Of a DNA stretch of 26,489 nucleotides, positions 15,989 to 22,657 are shown piece by piece (the stretch's first letter is position 1; each line of letters opens with the position of its first letter). This stretch comes from DATKMS01 sp041497995. GTDB taxonomy: Bacteria; Desulfobacterota; Binatia; HRBIN30. The notes under the pieces were generated by a model. That model was not told the origin of the DNA. It made no database searches and worked only from the letters and a program-made list of their open reading frames with translations. Made by a program: the position numbers and the translations under genes. The DNA is taken from the NCBI GenBank assembly GCA_041497995.1, contig JBGQHM010000048.1, positions 1 through 26,489 of the forward strand, read 5' to 3'.

Positions 15989-18900
15989 TCAGCTAGTGCC
16001 AACCGTCGCGTGCAGGATGCGCACGCCCGCGGTCTTCGGGAAGTGCTTGGGCACATTGAACTGCAGCATGATGGTTCGACCCGCCCGCAATGGTTGGCTG
16101 CTGGCCATTGCGATGACAAGGTGTCCCGGAATCTGGTCGTTCACGGCCATGAGTGCTGAGCGGGCGCCGCGCACTGGAAGGGTGCGCGGTGTCGACAGCA
16201 GCGCGGAGTCGTATTGCAAATCCACATCAAGTGCCTGGAACGGGTTGACTGACTGCACGAGCAGCGGCACCCACAAGCGGTGTCCACGGCGCACGGGCGT
16301 GCCGAGACGAACGTCTGGCGAGACTTCGCGCGAGATGCTGCGTGCCGAGGCGCTCCCGGTCGGGCTGGGTTGCCAGTTACCCGAACAGTCCCCGAAGAGT
16401 ACCGCAGAGAAGTCCTGGTTGTTGGCGCTACCTGTCAGTGGGTGATATCCAATCGACCCCGCTTGGCACGTGCCGGTTGAGAGTGCAGGTGGCGTGATCT
16501 CCTGAAACGAGATCGTTGCAGGCACTGGTGTGAAGGCCCAGTCCGAATTGCAGGATAGCGCGACTGGGAATCTTGGAAACAGCCCAACTTTAAACTGGAG
16601 AATGAGGAGAGCGTCCACAGCGGTCACTTTGCGATCACCGCTGACGTCGCATGCGAGAAGCTGTTCGTTGTCCAGCGATTTTATCCCGACGGCGGCTTGC
16701 AAGGCGCTGACGGCATCAACGGCGCTGATCGCTTGGCCGGCATCGCCGGCCTTCTGCGGTTCGACCTGCCAGTCTCCGCTGTTGATGCCATTCAGTGAAA
16801 ACTGTCCGCTGAAGTCTGTGTCGGTCTGCATTGTGGCCGCGCCGCCACCCTGTCCTGTGCCGTCGGGTGCGAGCGACACCGTTGCCGCGCTCACCGGCAG
16901 GTTACTGCCGTGATAGCGAATCTTGCCTGCCACGCTCACGCTGACGGTCGCCGTCGGCGGAACGGCCGTCTTGGTAGACGTCGGTGTGACACTGGGTGTG
17001 GCCGTTGGCGTCCACGTCCGCGTTGCTGTCGCCTGCAGTGTCCATGTTGGAGACGGTGTGGACGTTGGAGTCCGTGTGTTCGTTGGGGTTGCTGTCGGTG
17101 TTTGCGTGTATGTGGCGGTGACACTTGGTGTGGCGGTTGGTGTGCGCGTTCGGGTCGCAGTGGGGCTGTCCGTCGGTGTGAAGGTTCTCGTTTGGGTGGG
17201 CGTTGACGTAGGCACGAGAGTCGGCGTTCTGGTCGAGGTCGCCGTTGGAGTTGGGGTTGGCGATGGCAGCGATGTGGGTGTGTAGCTTGGGGTCGGTGGT
17301 TGTGGCCCGCCTCCGACTTGTGCCACGACGCGTACTCGCGCGCTCGACGCCTGAGCAATGTACAGGCTCCCCGCGGAGTCTAGAGCGATTCCATCCGCAC
17401 CGTATAAGTTGGCCAGTGTGGCTTGGCCGCCGTCACCCTCTACTCCCGTCGTCCCGGTGCCCGCCACGGTGGCGATGATGCCGGTGGTCACGTCGACACG
17501 GCGCACTCGGCTGTTGAGGTAGTCTGCGATGAAAAGATTGCCTTGCCCATCGAGCGCCACGCGGAAGGGAGAGTTGAGGGTAGCGTTTGCAGCCAGCCCA
17601 CCGTCGCCGCTTGAGCCATAGTTGCCGGTGCCCGCGACCGTGATGATGACGCCGTTAGAGCGTACTTTGCGTATCCGATGGCTGCCGTACTCAGCGATGT
17701 AGAGGCTGCCGTCCGATGCAACGACGACATCAGTCGGTACGCCGATCTGCGCTTGCGTGGCTTGTCCGCCGTCGCCGGTCGCACCAGATGGGTTGAACGT
17801 GCCGTTGCCGGCCACCGTGGTGATAATGCCCTGTGGGCTCACCTTGCGAACGCGGTAGTTGTAGCGATCGGCGATGTAGAGGTTGCCGTTGTCATCGACG
17901 TCGATGCCGGCAGGATAAGAGATCGCGGCGCTGACCGCGGAGCCGTTATCGCCGCTGTACGAAAAGAGGCCGTTGCCCGCGACGGTCGTGATGCGGCCAA
18001 ACGTGTCGACGCGCCGTACGCGGTAGTTGTTCTGGTCGCCAATGTAGACATTTCCGTTGCGGTCGAGCACGACATCAGAAGGGCTCGACAGCTGGGCATT
18101 GATGGCAGGCCCATTGTCCCCAGAGAATCCCGCTGTGCCCGTGCCGGCAACGGTGGCGATAGTCCCAGTGATAGCATCGACTCGTCGCACCTGGTTGTTC
18201 CGGCCGTCCGCGATGTACAGATCCTGGGGGCCGACTCCCCGCTCAGTTGTGAGCCCGTGTGGGTCAACGAAGGCATCGGTTGCGAGTCCGCCGTCGCCGT
18301 TGTTGCTGATGCCGACGACCGTACTAATGATTCCGGACGCGTTTAGCATGCGCACGCGGTTGTCACGCGACCAGAAGTCTGACGTGTTCACCGAACTCGC
18401 GATATACACTCTATTGAACTGGTCTGTCGCCAACGCGCGCACCGGGAACAAGCTTGCCTGGGCGCCAGGGCCGCCGTCCCCGGTCGAACCGACACTGCCG
18501 TTGCCGGCAACTGTTGTGATAATGCCTGCCGTATCAACGCGGCGCACGCGGTTGTTGCCGAGATCCGAGATGTAGACGTTGCCGGTGGCGTCGACGGTCG
18601 CACGGTTCGGGAACAGCAAGTGTGCACTGAGCGCGGGGCCGCCATCGCCTCCGAATGCTGGAATGTAATCGCCTGCAAATGTGTTGATGATTCCGTTGAC
18701 GACCCGATAGACAACCTTGTTGTTGTAGTCGACGATATACAATCGGCCCTGCGTGTCGACCGCGACGCCCGAAGGGAATCCGAGTGCTGCCTGTGCGGCG
18801 ATCTGCCCTTCGGGGGCGTATCCGATGAGGCCGGTACCGGCGACGGTGGTGATGATTCCTCGCGTGTCCACCATACGGACGCGACGGTTGTCGGCATCTG

Positions 18901-19510
18901 CGATGTAGATATTGCCGTTCGGGTCAATGGCCACCGCATAGGGTGCGATGCCCGCTTGTGTCGCGGGACCATTGTCTCCGGAGTAAGCTGGACTTCCGTT
19001 GCCCGCCACGGTCGTAATCTGGCCCGCCGTATTGACCTTCCGTACGCGGTGATTGTCGACGATGAACAAGTTGCCGTTTCCGTCGCAGATGACATCGACC
19101 GGGAAAAAAAGCTGCGCCTGAGTCGCCGCGCCTCCATCGCCTGCGAACCCGGCGACCCCGGTACCGGCCACCGTGGTTATCAAGCCGGTTATGCTGTCAA
19201 CCCTGCGGACACTGTTTCCCCTACCATCGGCAACGTAGAGATCCGGTGGGAGACCCGGGAGTCGGGCGCAGATCGCCACGCCGCGTGGGTCGACCACCGC
19301 GTTTGTTGCGGCTTGTCCGTCGCCGTTCGAGCCTCCGACCGTTGTGTCGATCACCCCCGCTGCCAGGACAGCTGATGCGGGCCGCGTTCGGCAAATCAAG
19401 AGTAGGCTCAGGATAGCGAGGACGGCGGTGGGTGCAGCCAGCGCCGCGCGTGGATGCTCCAACCCTCGCCACGTGCGGCGCAAACTTCTCAACTCCCGGC
19501 CCTTCCTCAT
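15989..19510 (-). CDS. Secreted double NHL beta-propeller protein with Thr-Pro linker and the same C-terminal module
   Basis: I choose ATG 19510 (MRKGRELRSLRRTWRG) because a long signal peptide with a basic start and hydrophobic core (about 22-41) follows directly. Length is 1173 residues. Residues about 53-731 contain twelve NHL-type repeats of about 56 residues, each with TVAGTG, GDGGxAxxAxL and GNLYIADxxNxRVRxV. They form two six-bladed propellers, because the first-blade sequence recurs at residue 395 after about 341 residues. A Thr/Pro linker covers 738-855. It is followed by a regulatory-like beta domain (857-920), two dockerin-like EF-hand segments including CDVSGDRKVTAVDALLILQF (954-973), GDCSGNWQP (1040-1048) and a cohesin-like domain (about 1065-1173). 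There is no catalytic motif and no sorting tail. NHL propellers bind ligands or proteins. It is likely an extracytoplasmic scaffold or binding protein, possibly co-transcribed with the metalloprotease. Confidence 0.85.
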   Translation of the reverse strand: MRKGRELRSLRRTWRGLEHPRAALAAPTAVLAILSLLLICRTRPASAVLAAGVIDTTVGGSNGDGQAATNAVVDPRGVAICARLPGLPPDLYVADGRGNSVRRVDSITGLITTVAGTGVAGFAGDGGAATQAQLFFPVDVICDGNGNLFIVDNHRVRKVNTAGQITTVAGNGSPAYSGDNGPATQAGIAPYAVAIDPNGNIYIADADNRRVRMVDTRGIITTVAGTGLIGYAPEGQIAAQAALGFPSGVAVDTQGRLYIVDYNNKVVYRVVNGIINTFAGDYIPAFGGDGGPALSAHLLFPNRATVDATGNVYISDLGNNRVRRVDTAGIITTVAGNGSVGSTGDGGPGAQASLFPVRALATDQFNRVYIASSVNTSDFWSRDNRVRMLNASGIISTVVGISNNGDGGLATDAFVDPHGLTTERGVGPQDLYIADGRNNQVRRVDAITGTIATVAGTGTAGFSGDNGPAINAQLSSPSDVVLDRNGNVYIGDQNNYRVRRVDTFGRITTVAGNGLFSYSGDNGSAVSAAISYPAGIDVDDNGNLYIADRYNYRVRKVSPQGIITTVAGNGTFNPSGATGDGGQATQAQIGVPTDVVVASDGSLYIAEYGSHRIRKVRSNGVIITVAGTGNYGSSGDGGLAANATLNSPFRVALDGQGNLFIADYLNSRVRRVDVTTGIIATVAGTGTTGVEGDGGQATLANLYGADGIALDSAGSLYIAQASSARVRVVAQVGGGPQPPTPSYTPTSLPSPTPTPTATSTRTPTLVPTSTPTQTRTFTPTDSPTATRTRTPTATPSVTATYTQTPTATPTNTRTPTSTPSPTWTLQATATRTWTPTATPSVTPTSTKTAVPPTATVSVSVAGKIRYHGSNLPVSAATVSLAPDGTGQGGGAATMQTDTDFSGQFSLNGINSGDWQVEPQKAGDAGQAISAVDAVSALQAAVGIKSLDNEQLLACDVSGDRKVTAVDALLILQFKVGLFPRFPVALSCNSDWAFTPVPATISFQEITPPALSTGTCQAGSIGYHPLTGSANNQDFSAVLFGDCSGNWQPSPTGSASARSISREVSPDVRLGTPVRRGHRLWVPLLVQSVNPFQALDVDLQYDSALLSTPRTLPVRGARSALMAVNDQIPGHLVIAMASSQPLRAGRTIMLQFNVPKHFPKTAGVRILHATVGTS
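16946..17299 (-). repeat. Thr-Pro linker repeat in the NHL protein
   Basis: About 118 residues of irregular T-P units (TPTATPS and TPTSTP types), residues 738-855, joining the propellers to the C-terminal module. Confidence 0.8.
17320..18331 (-). repeat. Second six-bladed NHL propeller
   Basis: Six NHL repeats beginning with GIISTVVG and the distinctive insert QDLYIADGRNNQVRRVDAIT. This matches blade 1 of the first propeller (PDLYVADGRGNSVRRVDSIT) and marks an internal duplication. Confidence 0.7.
18332..19354 (-). repeat. First six-bladed NHL propeller
   Basis: Six NHL repeats beginning GVIDTTVGGSNGDGQAATNA. Blade starts fall about 55-60 residues apart. Confidence 0.7.
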
Positions 19511-19749
19511 GCCCCGTTCCAATGTCCATGGTTCATGCCAAAACGCAAGTCGAAAGTGCACCTGCGTCGGGAGGATGTGTTGATGAGTGGACCCGTTATC
19601 CTGGTGACGACGACTCGAGACCTTGCTGATCGATGGCGCTGGCAGCCAGACGAGCCTGCGGTTCGGTCGTGGAATCCGGAGCGCCACCGGCGTGTCACAG
19701 CGGTGCTTCGTGGACAGTACTTTCCAGGGAACATAACGGGAATTTGGTC

Positions 19750-19778
19750 TTGACTAGTTGCCGCAACCCGAGTAGAAG
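19750..19778 (+). promoter_or_regulatory. Candidate promoter of the first substrate gene
   Basis: TTGACT (19750-19755), a 17-base spacer and TAGAAG (19773-19778). The pair resembles the exosortase promoter at 11610-11637, and both spacers contain CGCAAC. The leader would be about 170 bases. Confidence 0.4.
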
Positions 19779-19834
19779 TGGCCGCACTTATGGGCGGTAT
19801 GGCACGCGGTGGAGGGCTATAACATGCGAGGAAT

Positions 19835-19856
19835 GCGCTGGCTTTCCGGCGCTTTT
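19835..19856 (+). terminator. Terminator-like hairpin in the leader of the first substrate gene
   Basis: GCGCTGG (19835-19841) pairs with CCGGCGC (19846-19852), with one G-U pair and a CTTT loop, and is followed directly by TTTT. This is a complete intrinsic-terminator pattern lying between the candidate promoter at 19750 and the ATG at 19956. It could be an attenuator or stop upstream read-through. Confidence 0.5.
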
Positions 19857-19955
19857 GGTTTGAGGTTCCCCACCGGCCTTGCGTGCTGAAGGCTGCAACC
19901 ATCAACCGTGGACAACAGGCTAACCTTGTGAGTTAGGGAGGAGGAGGAGAAGACA

Positions 19956-20918
19956 ATGAGTAGGAGCGATCGCACGCTTTGGGGAGCAGTGGCGATACTG
20001 CCAGCTGGAGCAGTGTTGGGCACCGTTCTGAGCGCCTTCCTTGTGAGCTCACCGGCGTTAGCCGGCGTCGGAGTCGGGGTTGCCCCGACGTATCCTGCTG
20101 TCGTGATTGTTGGCGACACCAACGTCCCGGTGAGCTTGAGTATGACCAACACATCGACGACACCTGAAAGCGGCGGCACCCTCACGCTGAGCCTCATTCG
20201 GCACACCCCTTCATGCGGTTCCGACACTGCGCCGTGTCAAGCGGCTGATGTGGACCCGGGGGTCTTTCTCGCGAAAGGCGTCGGCGGTGGTGCGACGGCA
20301 GCTGGTAGAGCCGGAACCGCCTGCGGCGCTCCCAACGTTCCGGGAGGCATGACTTTCACTTTGAGCGCACCGGACGCCACGACAGGTGAGTTCGAATTCG
20401 TACCGACCTCGGGCTCGGTCGTACTGAATTCGCCTGGCACGGCTGGCGATACGTGCATCATCGACTTCGTCGTGGACGTGTTAAAGCTTCCCACCAAGAA
20501 TGCGGGTCCAGGTCCTGGGATTCAGACAAACCAGCTTGGGCGCGTGCGCGGGCAGGCGAGCGTGAATCAAGTTATCGGAACAGGAACCGGAGCTGGGTTG
20601 ACCACCGTACAGGAGCCGACGCCGACGCCGACGAACACGCCGACTCGGACGCCCACGCCCACGCCGACCAGCACTCCGACTTTCACCAATACGCCAACGA
20701 ACACACCAACGCCGACCCCGAGTAACACTCCGACTAGCACACCGACTCGGACGCCAACGCCGACCCCGACACCAACGACACCCCCAACCCCAACTCCACC
20801 GCCGATTCCAGTGGTGCCTTCCCCGACGTCACCTGCTGGTATCTTGCTGATTTTGGGTTTGAGCGTATCGATTGGATGGATGCTCAGGCGCGTCGGACGT
20901 GCGACGAAATCACGTTAG
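19956..20918 (+). CDS. Exported Thr-Pro linker protein with PSPTSPAG sorting tail (paralog 1)
   Basis: This 320-residue protein begins MSRSDR and has a signal peptide ending near PALA (residue 36). Residues 37-218 are a beta-rich domain with GVAPTYPAVVIVGDTNVPVS, IRHTPSCGSDTAPC and GTACGAPNVPGG; I recognise no named family. A Thr/Pro linker covers 221-283. The tail is IPVVPSPTSPAG (284-295), a hydrophobic helix (296-310), then RRVGRATKSR. This motif, helix and basic end is the tripartite form of exosortase substrates. Compared with the IPTLxxWG class, the Trp is replaced by Ala (SPAG against SPWG in the protein at 22658). The start follows a strong GGAGGAGGAGAAG. It is a close paralog of the next gene. 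It probably sits in the envelope and is processed by the exosortase. Confidence 0.8.
   Translation: MSRSDRTLWGAVAILPAGAVLGTVLSAFLVSSPALAGVGVGVAPTYPAVVIVGDTNVPVSLSMTNTSTTPESGGTLTLSLIRHTPSCGSDTAPCQAADVDPGVFLAKGVGGGATAAGRAGTACGAPNVPGGMTFTLSAPDATTGEFEFVPTSGSVVLNSPGTAGDTCIIDFVVDVLKLPTKNAGPGPGIQTNQLGRVRGQASVNQVIGTGTGAGLTTVQEPTPTPTNTPTRTPTPTPTSTPTFTNTPTNTPTPTPSNTPTSTPTRTPTPTPTPTTPPTPTPPPIPVVPSPTSPAGILLILGLSVSIGWMLRRVGRATKSR
20616..20804 (+). repeat. Thr-Pro linker repeat, paralog 1
   Basis: About 63 residues of TPTPT/NTPT units. The DNA consists of imperfect short repeats of ACNCCGACN type. Confidence 0.8.
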
Positions 20919-21221
20919 GCGTTTACGCTAAGCCTTTGGAGTCGTGAAACGAGGGGAGGGGCAAGTGCTCCTCCCCTCGTGGTTTGGGGTGTGCCAGATG
21001 CCCGATAACCAGTGATTGTTCTCCCTCAACTTTCCTCGGCAGTTCTCCCGTCGCATATCTATACCGAGACTCGTTGGATTTTGCCCTTTCCGCTTGACTT
21101 CTGGCCACTATCTGGCAATAAGAACTGCGCGTTAGAAGCCAGATGGGGCTAGGGCGCTAGCGTGTTTGGCTGGCGGCTCCATGGTTTGATGAGCAGGGCC
21201 ACGGAGTGAGGAGGAGATGAA
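20919..21221. other. Intergenic region between the two paralogs
   Basis: It holds the terminator at 20949-20980. A possible -35 (TTGACT, 21094-21099) lies upstream, but its -10 (AATAAG, 17 bases on) is poor. GAGGAGGAGA before ATG 21222 is the Shine-Dalgarno. No gene is seen. Confidence 0.5.
20949..20980 (+). terminator. Terminator after paralog 1
   Basis: ACGAGGGGAGG (20949-20959) and CCTCCCCTCGT (20970-20980) form a perfect 11-bp stem, with further pairing possible in the loop. It begins 30 bases after the stop codon. Only a short T-containing stretch (GGTTTGG) follows. Confidence 0.7.
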
Positions 21222-22517
21222 ATGAGTAGAAGCGATCGCGCACGTTTCGCCATGTGGGGAACTATCTTGCATCGGCAGCAGTGGGCTATTGCGGTCCCGG
21301 CGGTCGCTCCGGCTTCCACCATCCTGTTGAGTTTGTGCCTTTTTGCTTCTTCGGCGGCCGGTTTGGGCGTGGGAGTGGGTGTCGCTCCTACCTACCCAGG
21401 CATAGTCGTCGTTGGCGATACGAACGTTGCCGTCAGTTTGAGTATGACGAACACGTCCACCACACCCGAAAGCAACGGAACGGTTACACTGAGTCTCATT
21501 CGTCATACGCCGTCGTGCGGAACCGACTCGGCTCCGTGTCCGGCAGGCCAAGAGGATAAGGACGTGTTCCTCGTGAAGGGATTTCCAGACGGTAAGGCGC
21601 ACGGTAGAGCCGGAACCGCCTGCGGCGCCCCCAACGTTCCAGGAGGGATGACGTTCACGATCGGCCCTCCCGATGCGACGACTGGCGAAATCGAGTTCCT
21701 CCCTGATTCCGGGTCCGTTGTTCTCGACGCGCCAGGCGGTCCGAACCCCAGCTGTACCATCGACTTCTTCGTCGATGTGCTCAAGCTCCCCACTAAGAAC
21801 GCGGGGCCCGGACCTGGCATTCAGACCGCACAACTCGGTCGCGTAAGAGCGACGGCCAGTGTAAATGGTGTCGCTGGCACTGCGACGGGCGCCGGTCTGA
21901 CTACGGTGCAGGAGCCCACGCCGACGCCGACGCCAACGCCCACCAACACGCCGACGCCGACGCCGACCAACACGCCGACACCGACGCCGACGCCGACCAA
22001 TACGCCGACGCCAACGCCGACCAACACGCCGACGCCGACGCCGACCAATACACCGACACCGACACCGACCAATACCCCGACGCCGACACCGACACCGACC
22101 AATACGTCGACGCCGACGCCAACGAATACCCCAACGCCGACACCTACGAGGACCCCAACACCGACGCCGACTAATACGCCGACACCAACACCGACCAATA
22201 CCCCAACACCGACCCCGACCAACACGCCGACACCAACACCGACGAGAACCCCAACTCCGACGCCAACCAACACCCCGACGCCGACGGCAACCAACACCCC
22301 GACGCCGACGCCAACCAATACGCCGACACCGACGCCGACCAACACCCCGACGCCGACACCGACAGTGACCCCTACGGCATCGCCAACACGGACGCCTCCG
22401 CCGATCCCGGTCATTCCGTCGCCGACGTCTCCTGCGGGGTTGCTGCTGATCGGCGGCCTGGGACTGTCGATTGCTTGGATGCTTCGGCGAGCCGCACGAG
22501 CGACCGCAGCGCGTTAA
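21222..22517 (+). CDS. Exported Thr-Pro linker protein with PSPTSPAG sorting tail (paralog 2)
   Basis: This 431-residue protein begins MSRSDRARFA, with a signal peptide whose hydrophobic core lies at about 22-46. The beta-rich domain (47-228) closely follows paralog 1: GVGVAPTYPGIVVVGDTNVA, IRHTPSCGTDSAPC, GTACGAPNVPGGMTFT and VDVLKLPTKNAGPGPGIQT. The four Cys positions (in PSCG, SAPC, TACG and PSCT) are the same. The Thr/Pro linker (232-393) is about 2.5 times as long as in paralog 1 and more regular (units of 6 to 8 residues such as PTNTPTPT). The tail is IPVIPSPTSPAG (395-406), a hydrophobic helix (407-420), then RRAARATAAR. The preceding GAGGAGGAGATGAA supports the start. Tandem duplication with paralog 1 is clear. 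Probable exosortase substrate; molecular function unknown. Confidence 0.8.
   Translation: MSRSDRARFAMWGTILHRQQWAIAVPAVAPASTILLSLCLFASSAAGLGVGVGVAPTYPGIVVVGDTNVAVSLSMTNTSTTPESNGTVTLSLIRHTPSCGTDSAPCPAGQEDKDVFLVKGFPDGKAHGRAGTACGAPNVPGGMTFTIGPPDATTGEIEFLPDSGSVVLDAPGGPNPSCTIDFFVDVLKLPTKNAGPGPGIQTAQLGRVRATASVNGVAGTATGAGLTTVQEPTPTPTPTPTNTPTPTPTNTPTPTPTPTNTPTPTPTNTPTPTPTNTPTPTPTNTPTPTPTPTNTSTPTPTNTPTPTPTRTPTPTPTNTPTPTPTNTPTPTPTNTPTPTPTRTPTPTPTNTPTPTATNTPTPTPTNTPTPTPTNTPTPTPTVTPTASPTRTPPPIPVIPSPTSPAGLLLIGGLGLSIAWMLRRAARATAAR
21915..22400 (+). repeat. Thr-Pro linker repeat, paralog 2 (486 bp)
   Basis: Highly regular DNA made mainly of 18- and 24-base units encoding TNTPTP and TNTPTPTP, occasionally with Arg, Ser, Ala or Val in place of Asn. 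Expected to be prone to slippage, so its length may vary between strains and in assembly. Confidence 0.85.
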
Positions 22518-22547
22518 AAAAGTATACGGAAAACGTTTGGTGAGAGA

Positions 22548-22574
22548 GCGAGAGGGGCCGACCCCTCCTCTCGC
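22548..22574 (+). terminator. Hairpin after paralog 2
   Basis: GCGAGAGG (22548-22555) and CCTCTCGC (22567-22574) form an 8-bp stem beginning 30 bases beyond the stop codon. No T run follows. GCGAGAGG recurs just after it. Confidence 0.5.
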
Positions 22575-22657
22575 CGAATAGCGAGAGGGCACGCAGACGC
22601 GATTGGTGTAGACTTCGTTGTTGGCTTGAGCAACGGACGTTGAAAAAGAGGCCTCGT

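Larger units (their letters stand above)
19511..19955. other. Divergent intergenic region between the NHL gene and the first substrate gene
   Basis: No gene is supported in this stretch. It should hold the promoters of both flanking genes. A plus-strand promoter candidate (19750-19778) and a terminator-like hairpin (19835-19856) are listed separately. The last 25 bases are an exceptionally purine-rich Shine-Dalgarno region (GGGAGGAGGAGGAGAAG). Confidence 0.5.

Noticed and set aside
19856..19955. Possible cyclic-di-GMP or other known riboswitch in the leader
   Set aside because: No match to the conserved core of any class I can recall; only the upstream hairpin is supported.
21113..21130. Sigma-54-like promoter (TGGCA and TGC) upstream of paralog 2, as known for some exosortase substrates
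   Set aside because: The GG to GC distance is 13 instead of 12 and the rest of the consensus is poor.
21915..22400. Regular short repeats that could suggest a CRISPR array
   Set aside because: Units are 18-24 bases with no spacers, and they encode a Thr-Pro linker in frame; no cas genes are present.
21821..22414. Minus-strand open frame of 197 residues made of Val-Gly repeats
   Set aside because: It is the antisense reading of the Thr-Pro linker DNA; no start signal or other domain.
21132..22592. Minus-strand open frame of 486 residues rich in Arg, Cys and Trp
   Set aside because: Antisense shadow of paralog 2 and its linker; the composition follows from the repeat, not from a protein.
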